Shown piece after piece: positions 22,725-34,944 of a stretch of 64,000 nt of DNA; the first letter of the stretch is position 1, and each line of letters begins with the position of its first letter. The notes beneath the pieces were generated by a model, which saw only the letters and a program-made list of their open reading frames with translations, was not told the origin of the DNA and did no database searches. Position numbers and translations under genes: made by a program. The DNA lies in contig VCAZ01000181.1 in assembly GCA_005784505.1 (NCBI GenBank), positions 299,501 through 363,500 of the forward strand. Reading direction: 5' to 3'. The DNA is from Bagarius yarrelli (taxonomy: Eukaryota; Chordata; Actinopteri; Siluriformes; Sisoridae).

Positions 22725-23026
22725 TGTTTGCGGTTCGGTGCTCGGAGCGGGGTTTTTTTTGCCTCTGTTCGTTTTTAAAGGATCGTTCGGACAGAAATCT
22801 GAGCCGCAGATGTGCGCCAGCGGGGTGCGGGTTTGCCGGGTGCGGGGATGGTGAGAGGGGTTCCAGAGCTATTCATCTTCATCATCATCGCTGCTGCTGC
22901 TGCTGTGGATTTGTCAGGGAGGGATTTTTCTCGGTCGGGACGCGGGGACAGGAACTGAACCGTGAGCCGAGGTGCGAAAAAGAAAGAGAAAGAGGAAGAA
23001 AAGAAGAACAATAACCTGATTGCCAG
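22725..23026 (+). other. tmem63b: Candidate untranslated first exon of tmem63b
   Basis: A GC- and CpG-rich stretch ending in GCCAG|GTAAAT, a good splice donor with GT at 23027. The start position is set about 25 bases after the TATA-like box and is a guess. Several upstream ATGs open short frames, but none resembles a known protein. If real, intron 1 runs 23027-40768. It could instead be the first exon of an unannotated noncoding transcript. Confidence 0.42.
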
Positions 23027-23099
23027 GTAAATAAATGAGTGCGGTGGGGTTTTTTGTGCGCTATTTTGTTACATTGGTAAATCTCCCTTGCGGAATGTG

Positions 23100-23100
<1 letters not shown>

Positions 23101-23139
<39 letters not shown>

Positions 23140-23162
23140 GTGCGTGCGTGCGCGCGCGCATG
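23101..23162 (+). repeat. (GT)n then GCGTGC/CGCG run, just inside intron 1
   Basis: A GT run merging into TGCG and CGCG, 75 bases after the candidate first-exon donor; alternating purine-pyrimidine sequence, so Z-DNA prone. Confidence 0.85.
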
Positions 23163-23665
23163 GGGGCCTGTTACTAAATACTTATTTTTTTTGTTTATAA
23201 TTTTAAAAAAGCTATTTGAACAAATAACCTCATGCGCATTCACCATTTTCTGCGCAATAGTAAAAATAAATAAATAAATAATAAAATAAAAAATAATTCC
23301 GAACACCACGTACGGCATTGAACGCGTCGGCATCATGACCAGATCGGGTTTTTATTTTTTTCCCAAATAATCATTCAGAGATGTACAAAATTCTCGGACG
23401 ACTTATTTGCGCTTTTACGCAAAATGAATGCAGATCGTTTTTATCTATTTAAAAGCGCTGTGCTGTGACACAATCCGGGGACGCTGTTGTATTAAGGTGT
23501 GTGTGTGTGTGTGTGTGTGTGTTTTGCTGGTCACATTGGCGCACTCGGTGCCAAATTGCCCTCTGAATGGAAAACGCAGCTTCATTACTCTGGCGCGTAA
23601 GAAGGGGGAGGGGGGAGAGGAATCATCACACACAGGGCAGAGAGAACATCCTAAAAAAAACACAA

Positions 23666-23698
<33 letters not shown>

Positions 23699-24665
23699 CA
23701 ACGTCATGTGGTGAATCATGATGTTCTTTTATTTCCGAGTGTTTGCTGGTGAGAAACGCAGCAGTGTTTGTATCTCTGTAGCTCCTCAGTTTATCCGTTA
23801 TCTGGATCCGGATTCGGTGTTCAACCAGAAATGGGCGTGGCCTAACTTGTCACTCTGCCCCAGAACCCCTTAAAGATCTGCTGCTTTATCAGGGGCAATA
23901 TGTGTAAGTTCTAATTCACCATTAAGTAACAAAGACGCATGCAATTTGTTATTGCCACAGTTTGCACACAGTCGGGGCACGGGATCAGCTTCGATAGGCA
24001 ACCCTGGGGTATTACTAAAGAACCAACAGTGGTAGCTTGGCAGTGCTTGGGCTTAAACCCTAATCTTTTGCAGGCCCCAGTAGCAGCAGGGGGCAGGGAT
24101 GGGCTTAGCCCACATAAATGTACGTCTTTCTCACCTAATTAAATTATAATTTTTTTATATTGACTAATGGAGGAAAAAGCAACAGAGAATAACAGCACGG
24201 TTTCTGTGTTTTGATTAAGTGAGCAGCCTAAATCCCGCCCCCCAATTCATCCACAGCCCATAGAATAGTTTAATTCCCTATGCACTCATCGGAAATTGAC
24301 CTCAGTCTGTTTTTGTGCAGCAGTAAAAGAATTCTTGTGACAGTCGTTTTGTGGTAAATTTGTTCAGCTGTCGTAACTTGATGTTCTTTGTTATGCATTG
24401 TTTGTTATGAGCAGGCCTGGTGCTGCATCTGCCTGCGATTCACCCAATGATACAATGCTTACGTTACTTCCAATGTACTCTCCATGAGTACTGCTACTCC
24501 TCCATCCTCAGATGCCCCTAAAGCTAAACCCATCTCTCGACTGTTTCCGCTCCAGTTCACACGGGTAGCTATTTGATAAACGACACACATTTTTAGCCAA
24601 TATTAGCTAACAATCCGAGGTGTACTTTTGTTAATAAATTTCAGTCATTTAACCCAGCACGGTAT
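23163..24665. other. Start of intron 1; GT/CA microsatellites, no gene
   Basis: Contains (GT)n at 23496-23522 and CA-rich DNA at 23661-23700. 23960-24110 is faintly SINE-like in reverse. CpG content is still fairly high to about 23850. Confidence 0.45.
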
Positions 24666-24692
24666 CACACACACACACACACACACACACAA
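24666..24692 (+). repeat. (CA)n microsatellite
   Basis: About 13 CA units. Confidence 0.9.
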
Positions 24693-24979
24693 CAATCTGC
24701 GGAGTGCCTGTTTCCCATGTCCGGATTTTTATTTTCCGATAAGGACGACAATTTCACCTTGTCTTGCGCTACAGTTTAGTTTTATAATTATTGCCTAATA
24801 TCACTTGGCGTTTAGTTTTATAACTTCTCTGCTCCAATACAAATAGAATTCATAGTTATTTCAGTGAATATTGGCTATTGGGTAAACTACATTAGGGTTA
24901 TTTACCAATAATTGCCCCTTAAAAGCAAAATCACATTTCATTATGTTTAATGTTGCGTTTAGGAGGACAAAATCTCACA

Positions 24980-25146
24980 ACATCTGGAAAATCTAGTGTT
25001 TAGCTGAGTCTCATAAAAGCTCATTATCACAGCTGTTTCTTCTTTCTTGAGGCAGATGCAATCCATCTGTCTGTCTGTCTGTCAGTCTGTCTATCAATAT
25101 CTGGAAACTCTAGCTGAGTCTTATAAAAGCTCATTGTCACAACTGA
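24980..25146 (+). repeat. Local duplication (~50 bp, two copies)
   Basis: 24980-25032 and 25100-25146 share TCTGGAAA, TAGCTGAGTCT and ATAAAAGCTCATT in the same order; a CTGT run lies between. Confidence 0.75.
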
Positions 25147-25247
25147 TCTATCTATCTATCTCTATCTATCTATCTATCTATCTATCTCTATCTATCTCTC
25201 TATCTATCTATCTCTCTCTATCTATCTCTCTCTATCTATCATCTCTC

Positions 25248-25323
<76 letters not shown>

Positions 25324-25324
25324 A
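25062..25324 (+). repeat. CTGT then (CTAT)n tetranucleotide microsatellite
   Basis: CTGT units at 25065-25095, then interrupted CTAT/CTCT from 25146, then about 17 pure CTAT units to 25322. Confidence 0.95.
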
Positions 25325-26395
25325 TAATCTATCCGTATGATCAACATCAGAACCGAGATGAGGTACGTTTATGTTCTCGCTTACAGGAAATATAAATGAT
25401 GATATTTCACCTTTTTTGGAGTTTTTTTTTTTTAAATTCAGTTGTTAATTAAAATTCTGTATGCAATTTCTAAGAGAAAAATGTTTAGGGTTCTATAGGG
25501 TGCTTTGGTCTTTTTTGGGTGTTGCTAAAGCTACTGCTAGCCCCTTCCTAGTGTCCCCCATAGTGTTATTGTATGTATGTATGTATCAGACGATCTGGCA
25601 CTGTCCGCTGTCCTAAGACTAAAGCCGTCTCTGAGAAATGATACCACTAATAAACTCGTGCTAATAAAGTGTGTGTGTGTGTCTGTGTGTGTACAAACTC
25701 CAAAACAGGTGTAAACCAAACCTTATGCATATTTAATGTCTGGCCTGTAATGTGTACATTAAATATGTAGAGTCTGATCTAGAAACTTTACTCTGGGTTT
25801 ATTTCCATCAGGCGTCGAAGAGTCTAAAGCTCAAATATCTCCTGATGCTCTTTTAGAACGCAGTGCATATTGATGATATTGTGGCTTTCAGGTCACAAGA
25901 ATCAGTTGCTTCAGGTTTATTTATTTGTCTTTCTGTATTAAAGGTACAATATGTGATTATCTTCAAAACATTTTTGTTCTGTTGATTAAAAATCTCTTGA
26001 CATCCTGATAGCAGTCATTACGTTAAGCGGTCTGATTGTATTTATATGTATTTATATATTCTGTGGAAGGTGTAGAGCCAAGAAATGTTCGTCCAATCAG
26101 ATGGTTGATGGGCTTTTCTACCTGCATGTATTTGCATTAAATCTGCAGATCTTAATGCCAGACTCTGATTTTATGATTGTGTCATTTCCACTATGGAGGG
26201 TAGACGTACTGACCGGAGAAGGAAGTAGAAGTTGTGTAATAATTAATGGACGCAATGAATGAAGTATTTTTCTTATTCATGACATTTAAAGCGCACCAAA
26301 ACAAAGCCCTTATTACAGCCTGTGTGAAAGTAGTAATGATATGATTTGTATACAGATTAATAAGGTTTTAATTAAACAAATAAATATTATAACAC
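25325..26395. other. Intron 1 DNA, nothing recognised
   Basis: AT-rich, with a short GTAT run near 25570 and a GT run at 25669-25691. Confidence 0.45.
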
Positions 26396-26399
26396 AGTT

Positions 26400-26690
26400 A
26401 CGCTGTTACTGTATTTCGCTGTCGGTGTCCACCCGAGTTGACATCATGTGCCATTGTCACTAATTCTGTGAGATAAAAGTGAAAATCCGATTTGTCTGTT
26501 TACACGGCAGACGCTAATAAACGCATCCGATTCATATCCGATTTGTTAACACATACCAATGAGGCCCGAATCCAATCTGAAAATAACAGAATCCATCTGC
26601 TCTTTTATTTTTGTTTTCTTTTTGCTTCTTCCCTGCTTATGCGATCGTGGGTCACATCCCATCTGTACCACGTTTGGACGGGTGGGAATA
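26400..26690 (+). repeat. Fragment of the element seen at 20450-21097
   Basis: Shares GGTGTCCA(T/C)C(T/C)GAGTTGAC, CCGATTTGTCTGTTTAC and GGCAGACGCTAAT with the middle of that element, same order and strand. Confidence 0.6.
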
Positions 26691-27039
26691 TGGTGTGACT
26701 GGATTTTGGTGTGTTTTGATAAGAACTTATAGTTTCTGTAGTTTGTGTATCTTTACGAATTATCTCACCTCCAGCAGCAGCAGTGTGTGGAATCGGGTTC
26801 TATTTTTATGTTTGGTTCTTTAGTCCTGTTATTAACTGTTATATAAAGTTCTCAGCGGTGAACCACACATAATGTATTATTGTAATGTCGTCTCTGCTCG
26901 TCTAGTCTGTGCATCTTTATGCGTTCAGGAGACGTGGCTTTTTCCAGGCTGTCTCACTGAACCTTTAATAACCAGAATTGTAACGTTGCTGCTTGGTGTG
27001 ATTTACATGCTTGCTGGTATTTGCGAATTTCATTGAATT

Positions 27040-27240
27040 TCAATGAAATTTTATGTTTTTGAAAGCAGCTTTACACAGAATGCAGTAACAGTGAAAAGTG
27101 TAAGTTTGTCTCTGATGAGCAAACCGGAGGCGACTGTGGCAAAGGAAAAACTCCCTGAGATGAAGTAGCAAGAAACCTTGAGTCAATAGGGAACCTGTCC
27201 TCATCTGGGGGACAGCGAATGTTATTATTAGTGTTTGAGA
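27040..27240 (+). repeat. Long 'rim' repeat, copy 3
   Basis: AAAGCAGCTTTACACAGAAT, GGAGGCGACTGTGGCAAAGG, AAACCTTGAGTCAATAGGG. Confidence 0.7.
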
Positions 27241-27366
27241 TTAACTTGTCATTAGAACTTGGGACTAGGTTTTTTTTTTTTTGTTTTTTTTTTATAGAAT
27301 ATTTTCTGACACTGACTGATTTGTGTAACAGATGACATATTAAACACGATGCACTGTGTATGAGTA

Positions 27367-27861
27367 CGGGGGTCCCCAGACTTTCTCTGTGAGGGCCACC
27401 TCATTCCTCCTGACTTTAATGACGGACGCAGGCCTGAAAAATGACTCGGACTTTTGTCTTTTAATAGATTAGGTGATGTTTTGAGCGTACAGACAACGAG
27501 CATTACTTTTAAAGAGATGTAAAGACTATTTAAAAAAAAAAAAAGTTGACTGAGACAAACTTTTTTTTTTTGTATGAAACAAAATAATCACTCGTCCACT
27601 TTGGGATAAATTTCCTGAAATCGGAATCGACTTTTTCTTTTTTTTAATCGTTTGGTCATTTTGTTTTGTTAATTAATCTTAGATTTAAGTACTTAAGGGG
27701 GAATTTTAGTGTGAAAGCCAACGCTTTTTATCAGTTACAAAAATTATCTGCGTAAAACATTTCAAAATTTTATAATGCGTCCCTGGCATTTTTCAATGGG
27801 CCGATCCATATGTAGGGGCGCTGTTTGTGGCACCCGGACAGTAGTTTTTGGGGACCCTCTG
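27367..27861. mobile_element. hAT-like MITE with GGGGTCCCC ends
   Basis: Left CGGGGGTCCCCAGACTTT then TGTGAGGGCCACC; right TTTTTGGGGACCCTCTG. This is a common fish element end pair. The flanks do not match, so the borders may be worn. A further right end of the family lies at 62255-62282. Confidence 0.55.
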
Positions 27862-27872
27862 GTCTAGATCTC

Positions 27873-27894
27873 CTTTTTTTTTTTTTTTTTTTTT
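27873..27894 (+). repeat. Poly-T run
   Basis: About 22 T. Confidence 0.9.
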
Positions 27895-28683
27895 ACATTT
27901 TTTTTTAATTATTAATTTATTTTTTTAATTAACTGGAAGTGTGAGCTTTTAGACGACAGACACGTAATGTGGCTTTGCTGTTCTGTAGTTTGAGCTCGAT
28001 ATCTGATAATAAATAACACAACATGGGTTAATAATGTAAACAGCATATGTCAGATCCAGAATCTGCTCTTTCCTTCCTTCTTTTTTCCCCTGCTGGCTGA
28101 GTTGTTGGGTGTGTTAATGGGTCACCATGGAACTATTGTCATGTCCTTTATTAAACATGGTGTTTGTTTTTGAAAAGCTATTATCAGTCTTGCTATAAAG
28201 GACTTCCCAAGAACAACTTGTACCTGACCTGGATACCATCAGAGGAAAATAAAACGTGTATATGTGTGTGTGTTTAATTATCATCAGTAATATAGTTCAG
28301 ACCAAACTAAGTATTAAAATTATATAGACTAAACTAAGGTGGGGGGCAAATACTATTGAGCGATATCCTGTGACGCCGCACACCGACATTAAAGGCAAGG
28401 CCATTTTATTTATCCAGCACATTTCATACACAGTGTTTTACATAAAGGAATTAAAATAATCATTCAAAATAATCACAAACTAAAAAATTAAAATAAAACA
28501 AAAATTTAAAAATTGATTTAAAATGAATAAAGTGTGTTAAAGGTCGTCAGGTCTGCGGTGTGTCATCTAGAGACGTTCTTCAGTTTGATGGGACGTCTTC
28601 ATCATGATGGTGTGTTTGAGTGAGATAACTGACCCAGGAAATGTTCTGCTCAAACACTGATCCAGAATCAGCTGCAGTGTTGT

Positions 28684-28686
<3 letters not shown>
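27895..28686. other. Intron 1 DNA, nothing firm
   Basis: 28395-28500 (AAGGCCATTTTATTTATCCA, TACACAGTGTTTTACATAAA) resembles another dispersed fish repeat. No gene. Confidence 0.4.
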
Positions 28687-28714
<28 letters not shown>

Positions 28715-28820
28715 CTGATAGTGTTTGTTTTTCCATTAAGTTGTTTCATCTGCTGCGGCAGCGTGACACAAACCACTGTGTGTGTGTGTGTGTATACGTG
28801 TGTGGCGTGTGTGTGTGTAT

Positions 28821-28864
<44 letters not shown>
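28687..28864 (+). repeat. (GT)n microsatellites at 28687-28714 and 28777-28864
   Basis: Two GT-rich tracts, the second broken by TATAC and GC. Confidence 0.92.
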
Positions 28865-28867
<3 letters not shown>

Positions 28868-28877
28868 TATTTATATT

Positions 28878-28908
<31 letters not shown>

Positions 28909-28911
<3 letters not shown>

Positions 28912-30268
28912 GTCAAGCCCGAAATTATTTATACCCCTGGCAAATTTCTGACACAAAGTTTATTCAACCAGCAAGTTTTTTTTTTTTTGATAGGAAATGA
29001 CACACACTTCTCCCCAAAAGATAATAAGACGATGTACAAGAGGCGGCATTGTGGAGAAAATATTTCTCAGCTTTTATTTACATTTGAACAAAAAGTGGCG
29101 TCCAAAATTATTCATACTCTTTGCAAACTGTCCCAGTCTATAGGAAAATCCAAAGTTCTATACCATTCCAAATAGTCCAAGCTGTTCTAAAGCATCCTAA
29201 TTACCCTGATTCATTGGGAACAGCTGTTTTAATCAACTCAACAGGTGAAAAACAGAAGCTCTCTGCTGTTGGTTTGTGGACAGTCATGGCTAAGACAAAG
29301 GAAGCTCACTGAGGACCTGCGGTTGCGCATTGTGGCTGCTCACAAGTCAGGAAAGGGCTATAAGACCATATCTAAATGTGTTTGACGTTTCCAGTGGCTA
29401 CAGTGAAAAGTATTATTAAAAAATACAAGATGTTCCTCACTGTGAAAAATCTCAGAGGATGTGGTCGGAAGCCAAAAGTGACACCTGTGCTGGTAAAAAA
29501 GAATCCAAGGATCACCACCAAGGCCATCCTGATAAATCTGGGCTCTGCTGGTGGCAACATCTCAAGGCAGACAATCCAATGGACACTGCAGACCAAGAAG
29601 GACACCACTCCAGATAAGGCACACAAAAGCCCGTCTGGCCTTTGCAAAAAAACGCTCATCTGGACAAAGAAGAAGGCTTCTGGTCTTCTGTTTTATGGTC
29701 AGATGAACCAAAAATTGAAATTGTTTGGCCACAATGTGATGTAGCCTTCATTTGGCATAAAAAAAGGAGAAGCCTTCAACCCTAAGAACACCATCCCCAC
29801 TGTCAAACATGGTGGTGGGAACCTAATGTTTTGGGGGTGTTTTTTAGCTGGTGGACCAGGGAACCTAATCACAGTAAACGGCACCATGAAAAAGGAGCAA
29901 TACATCAAAATTCTCAACAAAAACTTCGGGCAGTCTGCAGAGAAACTTGGCCTTGGGCACCAGTGGACATTTCAGCACGACATCGACCCAAAACACAGCA
30001 AAAGTGGTGAAGAAATGGTTAGCAGACAAAAACATTAAGGTTCTGCAGTGGCCCAGCCAGAGTCCTGACTTAAATCCAATTGAGAATCTGTGGAGGGAGC
30101 TGAAGATCAGGTTGATGGCAAGGAGACCCTCCAACCTGAAAGAGTTGGAGCTCATCGCTAAAGATGAATAAGCAAAAATACCAGTGGAGACATGCAGAAA
30201 GCTGGTCAGCAATTATAGGAAGTGTTTGATTGCTGTAATGGCCAATAAAGGCTTTTCTGTTGACTATA
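28909..30268 (+). mobile_element. Tc1-like transposon, 3' end missing
   Basis: Starts CAGTCAAGCCCGAAATTATT after a CA run, followed by the long leader common in fish Tc1 elements, then a broken transposase. The matching right inverted repeat is absent: sequence passes from TTCTGTTGACTAT into AT-rich and GTAT-repeat DNA. Confidence 0.85.
29286..30245 (+). pseudogene. Tc1-family transposase pseudogene
   Basis: A DDE transposase that would cut and paste DNA at TA sites. The start ATG at 29286 gives MAKTKEAH and then a stop, so the frame breaks almost at once. Later pieces in different frames show the HTH region (KSIIKKYKMFLTVKNLRG, about 29409-29462), the catalytic core (KHGGGNLMFWGCF, about 29806-29845) and QSPDLNPIENLW (about 30057-30093). 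The first catalytic Asp is replaced (YGQMNQ where the family has a D-E pair); the second (QHDIDPKH) and the final Glu are present. Several frameshifts and a stop after KDE make it dead. Confidence 0.85.
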
Positions 30269-31429
30269 TTTTGATGATATATTTTATTGATGAAATATGT
30301 ATATATGTGTGTGTGTATGTATGTATGTATGTATGTATGTGTGTATATTAATATATAATATAAAATAGCTATAGAGAGAGAAATAAATCACTTTAGGAAA
30401 CGTTTCTTGTCGTCTTTCACTGCGACGGAAGGAATTCAGCGGCGTTCTAAAACATAAAACGATGAATGATGAGCAACATTTAAATAGACTGGCAGACGAA
30501 GTGTAATCCGATAATCTGCCACATTACCCGGCTCACTAACTCGCCTTCCTGCTCCGCAGGGAAACGCTAAGCGTTCATGCGAGCGACGTGTAGACGAGCG
30601 GGTGTGTATGGAAAAAAAAAAAAAAAAAATCAGATGCAAAAGCTGGAACTGGAGCTTGTACAGTAAGTCGTTATCCAGATGTTGACATCCAGATGATTTT
30701 CCTCTTAATGCGAGGCATGAATACTGAAATTATCTACAGCAGATCACGAGCTGTTCCAAACAAATTTATTTCCTTTAGCATGAACTGAAAGTCATCCTTT
30801 ATGACTGAACTGACCAGATTTTTCTCCAGTGTTTTAATCAGGCGGTTCTGGAATTTCTGTAAAATGACGTACCAAAAATACTTTACAGTTCATTTAGTTT
30901 TTTCATGTTTTTTCACAGTTCATGTAAAGTTTAATATTACGGATCTCTCTTCATCTTCAGTCTGTCAACCGTCATCTTATTTCTCCATCAAAGTAGTTTT
31001 ATCTCTTTTTAGTGATTTTTTTCTTTTAGTTCATTTAACTTTAATCCGAGGGAGTAGTGTGAGAGGAGAGAGAGGGAGAGCGGGAGGAAGGAGTCTAGAG
31101 GAACGGGAGGAAGGGAGGAAAGAGTGCGAAAGGAGAGGGAGGGAGGGAGGAAGAAGTGCGAGAGGAGAGGGAGGGAGCGAGGAATGCGAGAGGAGAGAGA
31201 GGGAAGAGCCAGAGAGAAGATAAGGTCCGTAAAATAGCCTAAGAGAGTGTGTGTGTGTGTGTGTGTGTGAGGGAGAAAGAGCGAGCACACAGCAGGGCGG
31301 TCAGTAATTAGATTTAGCCTCATAATTTGAACCATTTTCTATCATGAGTTCCGCTGCTGCTGCTGTTTTCTCCCGTTAGCTGTAATCTCACAACGTTAAT
31401 AGCTTCAGGCCAAACGAGGTGACGACGCT
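30269..31429. other. Intron 1 DNA with GTAT run and a GA-rich block
   Basis: (GTAT)n at about 30305-30340; a poly-A run at 30610-30629; purine-rich GGGAGGAAG repeats at 31060-31220, then GT at 31245-31269. No gene. Confidence 0.6.
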
Positions 31430-32335
31430 GAATCCAATCCATCACATCTCTCTAACCACTCCATCACATCTCTCTAACCAATCCATCACCAACCAGAATC
31501 CATTCCAATCCATCACATCTCTCTAACCAACTCCATCCACTCCATCACACCATCACATCTCTCTAACCACCCATCCATCACATCCTCTAACAATCACATC
31601 TCCTAACCAATCCATCACCATCCCCATCACCATCAATCCATATCTCCAATCTCTTAACCTCATCCATCACATTCTCTACATCTCAATCTAACCAGTCCAT
31701 CACTTCTCCTAACCAGTCCATCACTTCTCCTAAACCAGTCCATCACTTCTCCTAACCAGTCCATCACATCTCTCTTCTAACCACTCCATCATCACTTCTC
31801 CTAACCAACAATCCATCACCCATCACATCCCCTAACCAATCCATCACCATCACATTTCCTTAAAAAAAAAACTCTATCGTAATCAACCATCAACAATCCG
31901 ATCCTAACCAATCCAATCATCATCGCATCTCCTAAATATCCATCCATTACCGCTCCTAACCAATCCATCCATCAATCATCCTTATCTCCTTCCATACACC
32001 AATCCAATCATCATCCTAACCAATCACATCCCTAACCATCCATCATCACAGCTCCCTAACCAATCCAATCATCCATCCTAACCAATCCATCATCATCCAA
32101 TCCATTACAGCTCGCTAATCTCCCCAATCCTAACTCCATAACCAATCCCATCCATCCCTACAATCCCCTAACCAATCCATCATCATCATCATCCATCGCA
32201 TCTCCTAACCAATCCATCCCCTACAATCCATATCATCTTAGCTCTCTAACGCTAACCAATCCATTCACAATCCCTCTAACCAATCCATCACCATCACATC
32301 CCCTAACCAATCCATCACTTTTTCTAACCTCCTTC
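31430..32335 (+). repeat. Degenerate ~22-bp satellite (CCATCACATCTCTCTAACCA)
   Basis: Around 900 bp of repeated CTAACCAATCCATCAC blocks with many small indels, nearly G-free on this strand. Spacing is irregular. Confidence 0.88.
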
Positions 32336-32377
32336 TACAGCTTCCATGACTTTTGTCAATTACATTTCAAGTAATTG

Positions 32378-32378
<1 letters not shown>

Positions 32379-32411
<33 letters not shown>
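32379..32411 (+). repeat. Poly-T run (~33)
   Basis: Uninterrupted T. Confidence 0.93.
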
Positions 32412-32412
<1 letters not shown>

Positions 32413-33758
32413 GCTGTATGACTAATGACTGGTTATGCTTCATATTTCACTTTTGATTGGTCTCATCAAAGTCTGAATCTCTCAATCCATCAACACCATT
32501 GAAAAGTTGTGGCTGAACCTGATGTGGGTGGTACATACCAGATTGTCCTCTGGCTGAGTTCTGCAAGCAGAAGTGGGCAAAAATCTCCAGATGTGAGACG
32601 CTGGTCAGTGGTTACAGAAGACATTCGGTTTAATTTATGGCTGCAAAAGGTGGTGCCACAAATGACTAAACAAATAAAAGTCTTCACATTTTCTGCACCA
32701 GTCAAATTTTCCAGTTTTGACTGTTTTTAGCCTTTTAATTCTCCTGTTTTCTGTCGTATTCTAATGGACTTTGCTGTTATTGTTATACTTTGCCGTTTCT
32801 TTATTTTTACCCCTCTTTTGACCAGCACAGCAGTAAACTTTAGTTATGATCATTTGATCTTTTTTTCATGAATAATGAAGCCTACGGAAATCCCTCTTAT
32901 AGCACAGAGCAGTGAAAAATGTTAGTCATTATTTATTTCATTTCCTTTTTTTATTTGTTTTTTTTACTGTTAACGATGGCTGTTTTGTTAACGTCGTGTG
33001 CTGCTCTCGGTCTCACCTGCCTTTCCTGGTGTAATTACAGATGAGAAATCCGAATCTATCTACGGATTTGAGTCCGTTTGACTCGGTAGTGATTCCGACT
33101 GCTTTTGTCATGGCTTCAGCTAGAGGGCGCTCACTAAATTCTTGGAATCCACCAAATCCTTGGACTCATAAATTTTACACACACACACACACACACACAC
33201 AGAGTCTCTCAGATTTATGTTCCGCTATGCACTACAAGTTTTGACAGTTGAATCCTTCGGTTCTGATGAATCAGATGAATCACTTTGTTCAATTTTTGAT
33301 TCCCTTTGTTTTTGGACATGCAGGACGTTTCCTAAACAACTGTCAGCTACTGTTCCTACAGTTACTATCTAACAACTAAATCCTGTCATTTTCAGTGTGT
33401 ATTTATTCAGGTTGTTGGCATGAAGAGGACTTGAGTAACCGAAAAGAATGAGTCGTGAATCCCGAGTCATATAAAGAATCGGGTTATTTAACCTGGATGA
33501 ATCCGGATTTGCAGACTTTTCTATACTTATTCAGTCGAGCTCGTACCTCATTATTCAGTGGTGTGATTTTTGTTCTGCAGCAGGGTTTTTTTTAAATTTT
33601 TTTTAACTTTTGTCATTTACACAGTCGACATTAGTGTTTAGCCTAAAACAAGAGCTGACATTGGGGGTTTTTACGGCTTTTACGGCTCAATGTCTCGCTC
33701 TGGGACAAAGCCAAAGAATCTGTACTTCTACCACTCTCTAAACTACCCCCTCACATAT

Positions 33759-33789
<31 letters not shown>

Positions 33790-34312
33790 AACATCTTACC
33801 AAAGCTCACTTTGTATAACTGACTTATTAGTTTCATTTTATTAATTATAGAAAAAGTACGGTTAAAATAAGCAAAGCTAATATTAAAAACTTAAAATAAA
33901 CAGCTTGTTAAATTTGCAGCCAGATGTTTTAATTTTTGGATGTCTTTGTATCTTAATTTTATTTATAATTGTATAAAGATTAACATTTTCTGAAAAGCAC
34001 AAACGCCCACAAACGGTAGATTGAACATCTGATTCATGCGGCACAGAAAACTGGAAACGCCTGCAGGATTCTGATTGGTGGGATTCTACTAAATGTTCCA
34101 GTTATGTCTATAAAATAGTCGGTATGTGTCGAACAAACTAACAAACGAACAAAACCATTAAAAAAAAACAAAAAATTATTTCATAATTTTTTGTTTTTAT
34201 GAAAAACAGAATTTTTTCGGCAACTTCTTTTTTTTTTTTGACATGTCAATCATACACCCTTTTAGCCAAAAAAAAAGCAGCTGCATTCAGTCTGAATGTC
34301 TGACTCAAATGG
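32412..34312. other. Intron 1 DNA; small microsatellites
   Basis: (CA)n at 33178-33202 and 33760-33785. 32480-32720 looks like part of an old repeat (GGTGGTGCCACAAATGACTA) that I cannot name. No gene. Confidence 0.4.
33117..33131 (+). promoter_or_regulatory. CTCF-like motif
   Basis: TCAGCTAGAGGGCGC fits the CTCF core well. It lies in intron 1 outside a recognised repeat. Inference only. Confidence 0.3.
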
Positions 34313-34432
34313 TTTAGGGCTCTGCACCGCTGATTTGTTGAAGCCCCAGCACTGCCAGGCTAACACTGCTGGGCCCTTGAGCAAGGCCCTTAACCTTAAC
34401 CTTAGCTGACCCTGTGCTTTGACCCCCTATCT
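34313..34432 (+). repeat. SINE, second type, worn
   Basis: CCCCAGCACTGCCAGGC, GGGCCCTTGAGCAAGGCCCT and GCTGACCCTGTGCTTTGACC. Confidence 0.65.
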
Positions 34433-34435
34433 ATC

Positions 34436-34463
34436 TATCTATATATAATAACTATATATAGAC

Positions 34464-34553
<90 letters not shown>

Positions 34554-34615
34554 AATTATATTTTTATTTATATTTTAATTTATATATATATTATTTTTAT
34601 ATATATATATATAAT
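34436..34615 (+). repeat. (AT)n microsatellite, ~180 bp
   Basis: Long alternating TA run with a few breaks; self-complementary and prone to cruciforms and length error. Confidence 0.93.
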
Positions 34616-34674
34616 AATGTCAAAAAAATGTTCACTGTGACAAGCTTCTATTCTTTTCTAGTTTTGTACAGGAC

Positions 34675-34725
34675 AGGGGTGTCCAATCTTGGTCCTGGAG
34701 GGTCGGGGGGTGTCCTGCAGCCAGA
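34675..34725 (+). repeat. Solo end of the 38965-type hAT MITE
   Basis: CAGGGGTGTCCAATCTTGGT and CCTGGAGGGTCGGGGGGTGT match the left end of the element at 38965; no right end is nearby. Confidence 0.7.
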
Positions 34726-34944
34726 TTTAAAAACTAAAATAAAATAATAGTTTTAGTACATGTGTAATAACAGTGTTTCTGATCAGCCTTTCACCAAACC
34801 CACGATTTCAACAATTCTATTTCATTCTTATCCGCTGGTGTTTTCAGATGCTAATGCAGGTCAAAATATCATTGGTTGTTGAGGAAAGTATGTTTATCAG
34901 TGATGGTTAGTATTTACTGACAAATTAACAAGCGTAGTTTTCAA

